Below are positions 6,310-9,103 of a stretch of DNA of 9,103 nucleotides, in pieces. A model generated the notes under the pieces. That model did not search any database. It had not been told where the DNA came from and saw only the letters and a program-made list of their open reading frames with translations. The translations under genes and the position numbers were made by a program. This DNA is from Bacillota bacterium (GTDB lineage Bacteria > Bacillota > Sulfobacillia > JAJZYS01 > JAJYTV01): positions 1 to 9,103 of the forward strand of contig JAJYTV010000059.1 in the NCBI GenBank assembly GCA_021792885.1, read 5' to 3'. Position 1 is the stretch's first letter, and each line of letters starts with the position of its first letter.

Positions 6310-6750
6310 CTACTCCGGGTGCGCGACGACCCTGCTGCGCAGGGCGCTTCGGATCTCCGCCGGGAAGGGGACGGCGCGGTGCTGCGTGCGGTCGAAGTGC
6401 GCCGTGAGGAACTCGCTCGTGGCGACGAGGTCCCCCGTCGTGGAGCGCCGCAGCTGGTGGCGAAAGCGGACCGTCCGCTCCCGAAGTTCGAGCAGCTGCG
6501 TGAACGCGACGACGGTGTCCCCGGGGAAGAGCTCTTTGTGGTAGGTCGTCTCCTGCGCGAGCGCCGCCATGCCGCAGCCGCTCTGTTCGAAATACGCGCG
6601 CGTGAGTCCCTGGCGGGCGAAGAACGTCCAGTTCGCCGCATCGAAGATCGCGGCGTAGCGGGTGATGTTGACGTGCCCCATGTGGTCGGCGTCGGCCGGA
6701 TGCACCGCGCCGACGTAGGTCGGCGTCTCCTCTGCGGATAGGCCGCTCAC
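6310..6750 (-). CDS. Hotdog-fold acyl-CoA thioesterase (4HBT/YbgC-like)
   Basis: This is a 146-residue single-domain hotdog protein of the 4-hydroxybenzoyl-CoA thioesterase family, which hydrolyses acyl-CoA or acyl-ACP thioesters. The family signature is clear: PADADHMGHVN (18-28), with the expected catalytic aspartate at Asp22 and the HVN turn, then RYAAIFDAANWTFF at the start of the long central helix. Later segments ETTYHKELFPGDTV and VRFRHQL fit the beta strands of the fold. I chose the GTG at 6750 because GGAGG lies six bases upstream; an upstream in-frame ATG at 6876 would run into the divergent gene's leader. The substrate cannot be told from sequence. The gene is followed by its own stop and then the tyrA promoter region, so cotranscription with tyrA is possible but not required. 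Confidence 0.88.
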   Translation of the reverse strand: MSGLSAEETPTYVGAVHPADADHMGHVNITRYAAIFDAANWTFFARQGLTRAYFEQSGCGMAALAQETTYHKELFPGDTVVAFTQLLELRERTVRFRHQLRRSTTGDLVATSEFLTAHFDRTQHRAVPFPAEIRSALRSRVVAHPE

Positions 6751-6890
6751 GGATCTCCTCCCTCTCGTGGTGGCTCGATTTGGATGCACCCCTCGCAATG
6801 CCCCGCAATACGGTACAGGTGCAGTCGGGGCGCGTGGCGGCCATGCACGCCGCGCCTCCCGACCACTCACGTGCAAGGGGAGCGACGCTT
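6751..6890. other. Divergent intergenic region between thioesterase and asnB
   Basis: This 140-base spacer must hold the starts of both the leftward thioesterase and the rightward asnB transcripts. Besides the two ribosome sites at its ends I found no hexamer pair on either strand that meets both -10 and -35 expectations at acceptable spacing. Slightly AT-richer bases near 6768-6776 and 6796-6806 are the best places to look for promoter elements. Confidence 0.4.
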
Positions 6891-8780
6891 GTGTGCGGTA
6901 TCGCCGGTTGGGTGGATTGGCGGCGGGATCTGCGGCGGGAGGCCGCGACGCTGGAGCGGATGGCGGCTGCGATGGCCCCCCGCGGTCCAGACGACGCCGG
7001 CCTGTGGCTTTCGGCGAGCGTCGGGTTCGCCCATCGGCGTCTGATCGTCGTCGACCCGGCGGGCGGAGCGCAGCCCATGCAGCGGCAGTACGGCACGCGG
7101 CGCTTCGTGATCGTGTACAACGGCGAGCTCTACAACACCGAGGACCTGCGCCGCGACCTGCTCGCGCGGGGCTACCGGTTCGAGGGCCACTCCGACACCG
7201 AGGTGCTGCTCGCGTCCTACGCCCACTGGGGCGAAGCGTGCCTTCCGCGCCTGAACGGCATCTTCGCCTTCGCGATCTGGAACGAGGCGGAGGAGACGCT
7301 CTTCTTGGCCCGCGACCGGCTCGGGGTGAAGCCCCTTTTCTACGCCGAGCGCCAGGACGCCTTCCTCTTTTCCTCCGAACTCAAGGGCCTGCTCGCGAAC
7401 GCCCTGGTGCCCGCGGAACTCGACCGCGAGGGCCTCGGCGAGGCGTTCCTCATGGCCCCGTCGCGCACGCCGGGCCACGGCGTCTTCCGCGGCGTGCAGG
7501 AGCTGCGCCCGGGCTACAGCCTGCGCGTCGGACGGCGCGGCGTGCGCGTCTCTCGCTACTGGTCGCTCGAGGCCCGCGAGCACCTGGACAGCGCGGAGGA
7601 GACCGCTGCGCGCGTGCGCTTCCTCCTGCGCGACGCGGTGGAGCGCCAGCTCGTCTCCGACGTGCCGATCGCGACCCTGCTCTCGGGCGGGCTCGACTCG
7701 AGCGCAGTCACCGCCTTCGCCGCCAAGGGCCTGCAGGAGGAAGGTCGCGGGACGCTGCGCACCTACTCCGTGGAGTTCGCAGACGCTGAGCGCCACTTCC
7801 GGCCGACCGACTTCCAGCGTTCGCTCGACGGCCCATGGGTCGAGAAGGTATCCGCCCTCTTCGCCACCGACCATCGCCGTGTGGTGCTCGACACGCCGGA
7901 TCTCGTACGCTGGCTCGGCGCGGCGCTCACCGCGCGCGACCTCCCAGGCATGGCGGACGTCGACACGTCGCTCCTGCTCTTCTGCCGCGAGGTGCGCAGG
8001 GAGTCGACGGTCGCCCTCTCCGGCGAGTCGGCCGACGAGGTGTTCGGCGGTTACCCCTGGTTCTACCGGGAGGATGCCCTGCAGGCCCGCACCTTCCCCT
8101 GGGCGCTGCGCCAGAAGGACCGCGTCGCGCTCCTGAATCCGGACTTCGCCGCCTGGCTCGAGCCCGAGGCGTACGTACAGCGCCGCTACGAGGAGGCGCT
8201 CGCCGAGGTGCCGGCGCTCGCGGGCGAGGACCCGCAGGAGGCGCGCATGCGCCAGCTCCTCTACCTCAACATCACGCGCTTTCTGCCGACGCTTCTCGAC
8301 CGCAAGGACCGCATGAGTATGGCCACGGGACTCGAGGTGCGCGTTCCCTTCTGCGACCACCGGCTGGTCGAGTACACCTACAACATCCCCTGGGCGCTCA
8401 AGACCTACGGCGGGCAGCGCAAGGGTATCCTGCGCGAGGCCCTGCGCGGCATCCTGCCCGACGACGTGCTCTACCGGCCGAAGAGCCCCTACCCCTCCAC
8501 CCCGAACCCGAGCTACCTCGCCGCGATGCGCCGCCAGGCGCTCGAAGTGCTCGCGGATCCAGGATCCCCGCTCAGCGCATACCTCAACCGGCCGGCGATC
8601 GAGCGGCTCGCGCGCGAGGAGCAGGATCCCTTCGCCCTCCCCTGGTTCTCGCAGCTGATGGGCCTGCCGCAGTGGTTCTCCTACGTGGTGCAGCTCGACA
8701 GCTGGCTGAGAACCTACCGCATCCGCCCCGTCGCGGGGGAGGGCGCCCCTGCCCTGCCGCACGTCGCGTCCCACGCCTAG
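6891..8780 (+). CDS. asnB: Asparagine synthetase (glutamine-hydrolysing), AsnB/AsnO type
   Basis: This enzyme makes asparagine from aspartate, ATP and glutamine. It has 629 residues, in the range of Bacillus AsnB/AsnO. The N-terminal class II glutaminase domain (about 2-210) begins MCGIAGW: after removal of Met the nucleophile is Cys2. RGPDD (31-35), HRRL (48-51), YNGELYN (76-82) and SDTE (101-104) complete the glutamine site. The synthetase domain carries the PP-loop LSGGLDSSA (264-272) for ATP. GESADEVFGGY and LDRKDRMSMATGLEVRVPF follow further on. The GTG at 6891 is chosen because it places Cys at position 2; GGGGAG lies about eight bases upstream. The frame stays open upstream to 6780, but a longer start would bury the nucleophile. 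The gene is transcribed away from the aromatic/phosphate block. Confidence 0.96.
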   Translation: MCGIAGWVDWRRDLRREAATLERMAAAMAPRGPDDAGLWLSASVGFAHRRLIVVDPAGGAQPMQRQYGTRRFVIVYNGELYNTEDLRRDLLARGYRFEGHSDTEVLLASYAHWGEACLPRLNGIFAFAIWNEAEETLFLARDRLGVKPLFYAERQDAFLFSSELKGLLANALVPAELDREGLGEAFLMAPSRTPGHGVFRGVQELRPGYSLRVGRRGVRVSRYWSLEAREHLDSAEETAARVRFLLRDAVERQLVSDVPIATLLSGGLDSSAVTAFAAKGLQEEGRGTLRTYSVEFADAERHFRPTDFQRSLDGPWVEKVSALFATDHRRVVLDTPDLVRWLGAALTARDLPGMADVDTSLLLFCREVRRESTVALSGESADEVFGGYPWFYREDALQARTFPWALRQKDRVALLNPDFAAWLEPEAYVQRRYEEALAEVPALAGEDPQEARMRQLLYLNITRFLPTLLDRKDRMSMATGLEVRVPFCDHRLVEYTYNIPWALKTYGGQRKGILREALRGILPDDVLYRPKSPYPSTPNPSYLAAMRRQALEVLADPGSPLSAYLNRPAIERLAREEQDPFALPWFSQLMGLPQWFSYVVQLDSWLRTYRIRPVAGEGAPALPHVASHA

Positions 8781-8838
8781 AGGGTACTTCCCGGCGCATG
8801 GCGAACGTTGCCACCACGCGCCGCAGGGAGGGAGCCCC

Positions 8839-9103
8839 GTGCTTAGCCGCCCGTCCGCACCGGACGCTTCGACCGCGCGCCTCGTGGCGCGCGGTCTTCA
8901 CACTTTCCGCCCCATCGTGCTGATTCTCGCGCTCGCGGGTCTCCTCGCCTTCGGCCCCGCGGCGGCCCGCGAAGATCTCCTGCTGGTCGCGGCCGCCTAC
9001 GGGGCGCTGGGGATCGCCCTGCGCGCCCTGGAGGCCCGCCTGCAGGCGGCGCTCGCGCGCTACCTGCAGATCGCACTGGACCTCCTCGCGACGACGCTCC
9101 TCG
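8839..9103 (+). CDS. Membrane protein N-terminus, possible PilS/NtrB-type sensor kinase (truncated by window)
   Basis: The first 88 codons of a gene are visible and the frame is open to the right edge. A polar N-terminus of about 24 residues is followed by hydrophobic segments near 26-47, 52-66 and 78-88. The segment RYLQIALDLLATTLL resembles the pattern in PilS-like sensor kinases, where a 'LQ...D....T' helix sits in a multi-span sensor region. The GTG at 8839 has GGGAGGG six bases upstream, which is a convincing start, 58 bases after asnB. No catalytic part is in view, so the kinase assignment is tentative; another multi-span membrane protein is possible. There is no terminator-like hairpin with a T-run between asnB and this gene, so they may be cotranscribed. 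Confidence 0.55.
   Translation, partial: MLSRPSAPDASTARLVARGLHTFRPIVLILALAGLLAFGPAAAREDLLLVAAAYGALGIALRALEARLQAALARYLQIALDLLATTLL

Noticed and set aside
5281..6741. 486-residue plus-strand frame opposite tyrA and the thioesterase
   Set aside because: Antisense shadow of well-supported genes, with no domain and no ribosome site of note.
5330..7120. 596-residue minus-strand frame spanning aroH, tyrA and the thioesterase
   Set aside because: It is out of frame with three recognisable genes it overlaps and crosses into the asnB start; composition is Arg/Ala-rich shadow sequence.
6867..8774. 635-residue minus-strand open frame opposite asnB
   Set aside because: It mirrors the codon phase of asnB, has low-complexity charged composition and no motif; asnB is complete with all catalytic residues.
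8799..8813. Imperfect dyad TGGCGAACGTTGCCA between asnB and the next gene, also resembling a sigma54 promoter
   Set aside because: The GG and GC elements are two bases too close for sigma54, and the dyad is offset by one base with no T-run, so neither promoter nor terminator is supported.

Overview
This is a very GC-rich, densely packed bacterial chromosomal segment with strong G/C preference at third codon positions. A minus-strand block runs from about 6750 down to position 1. Two plus-strand genes are transcribed away from it, from 6891 to the right edge. The gene set suggests a high-GC Firmicutes-like (Bacillota or related deep-branching) lineage. It includes an AroH-type chorismate mutase, an Asp23/Gls24-domain protein, a PhoP/PhoR pair joined to pst genes, a long AsnB/AsnO-type asparagine synthetase, and GGAGG-type ribosome sites with frequent GTG or TTG starts. 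This assignment is an inference; no rRNA or other decisive marker is present.

Minus strand, in transcription order: a hotdog-fold thioesterase (6750-6310); a short gap with a sigma70-like promoter and a strong hairpin; prephenate dehydrogenase tyrA (6231-5413); chorismate mutase aroH (5423-5058), overlapping tyrA by 11 bases; a P-loop/Asp23 two-domain protein (5049-4180); a phosphate-type response regulator (4090-3413); its sensor kinase (3416-2070); and a compact phosphate-type ABC transporter with binding protein (2046-1306), first permease (1309-542) and second permease (561 to beyond position 1). The ATPase gene pstB and phoU would be expected beyond the left edge but are not in view. Stop/start overlaps (TGA inside ATGA or GTGA) join the regulator to the kinase and the binding protein to the permease, so these genes are probably translationally coupled.

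Plus strand: a complete glutamine-hydrolysing asparagine synthetase (6891-8780), then the start of a membrane protein that looks like the sensor region of a PilS/NtrB-type histidine kinase, cut by the right edge.

Functionally, the left half is a phosphate-starvation sensing and uptake module. The centre makes phenylpyruvate/tyrosine precursors: chorismate to prephenate (AroH), then prephenate to 4-hydroxyphenylpyruvate (TyrA). Most of the window is ordinary housekeeping content. The least explained item is the P-loop/Asp23 fusion between the aromatic and phosphate genes. The second is the 5' hairpin of tyrA, which is fully paired only as minus-strand RNA and buries one of two possible ribosome-binding sites. 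I see no CRISPR array, tRNA, rRNA, insertion sequence or prophage gene.
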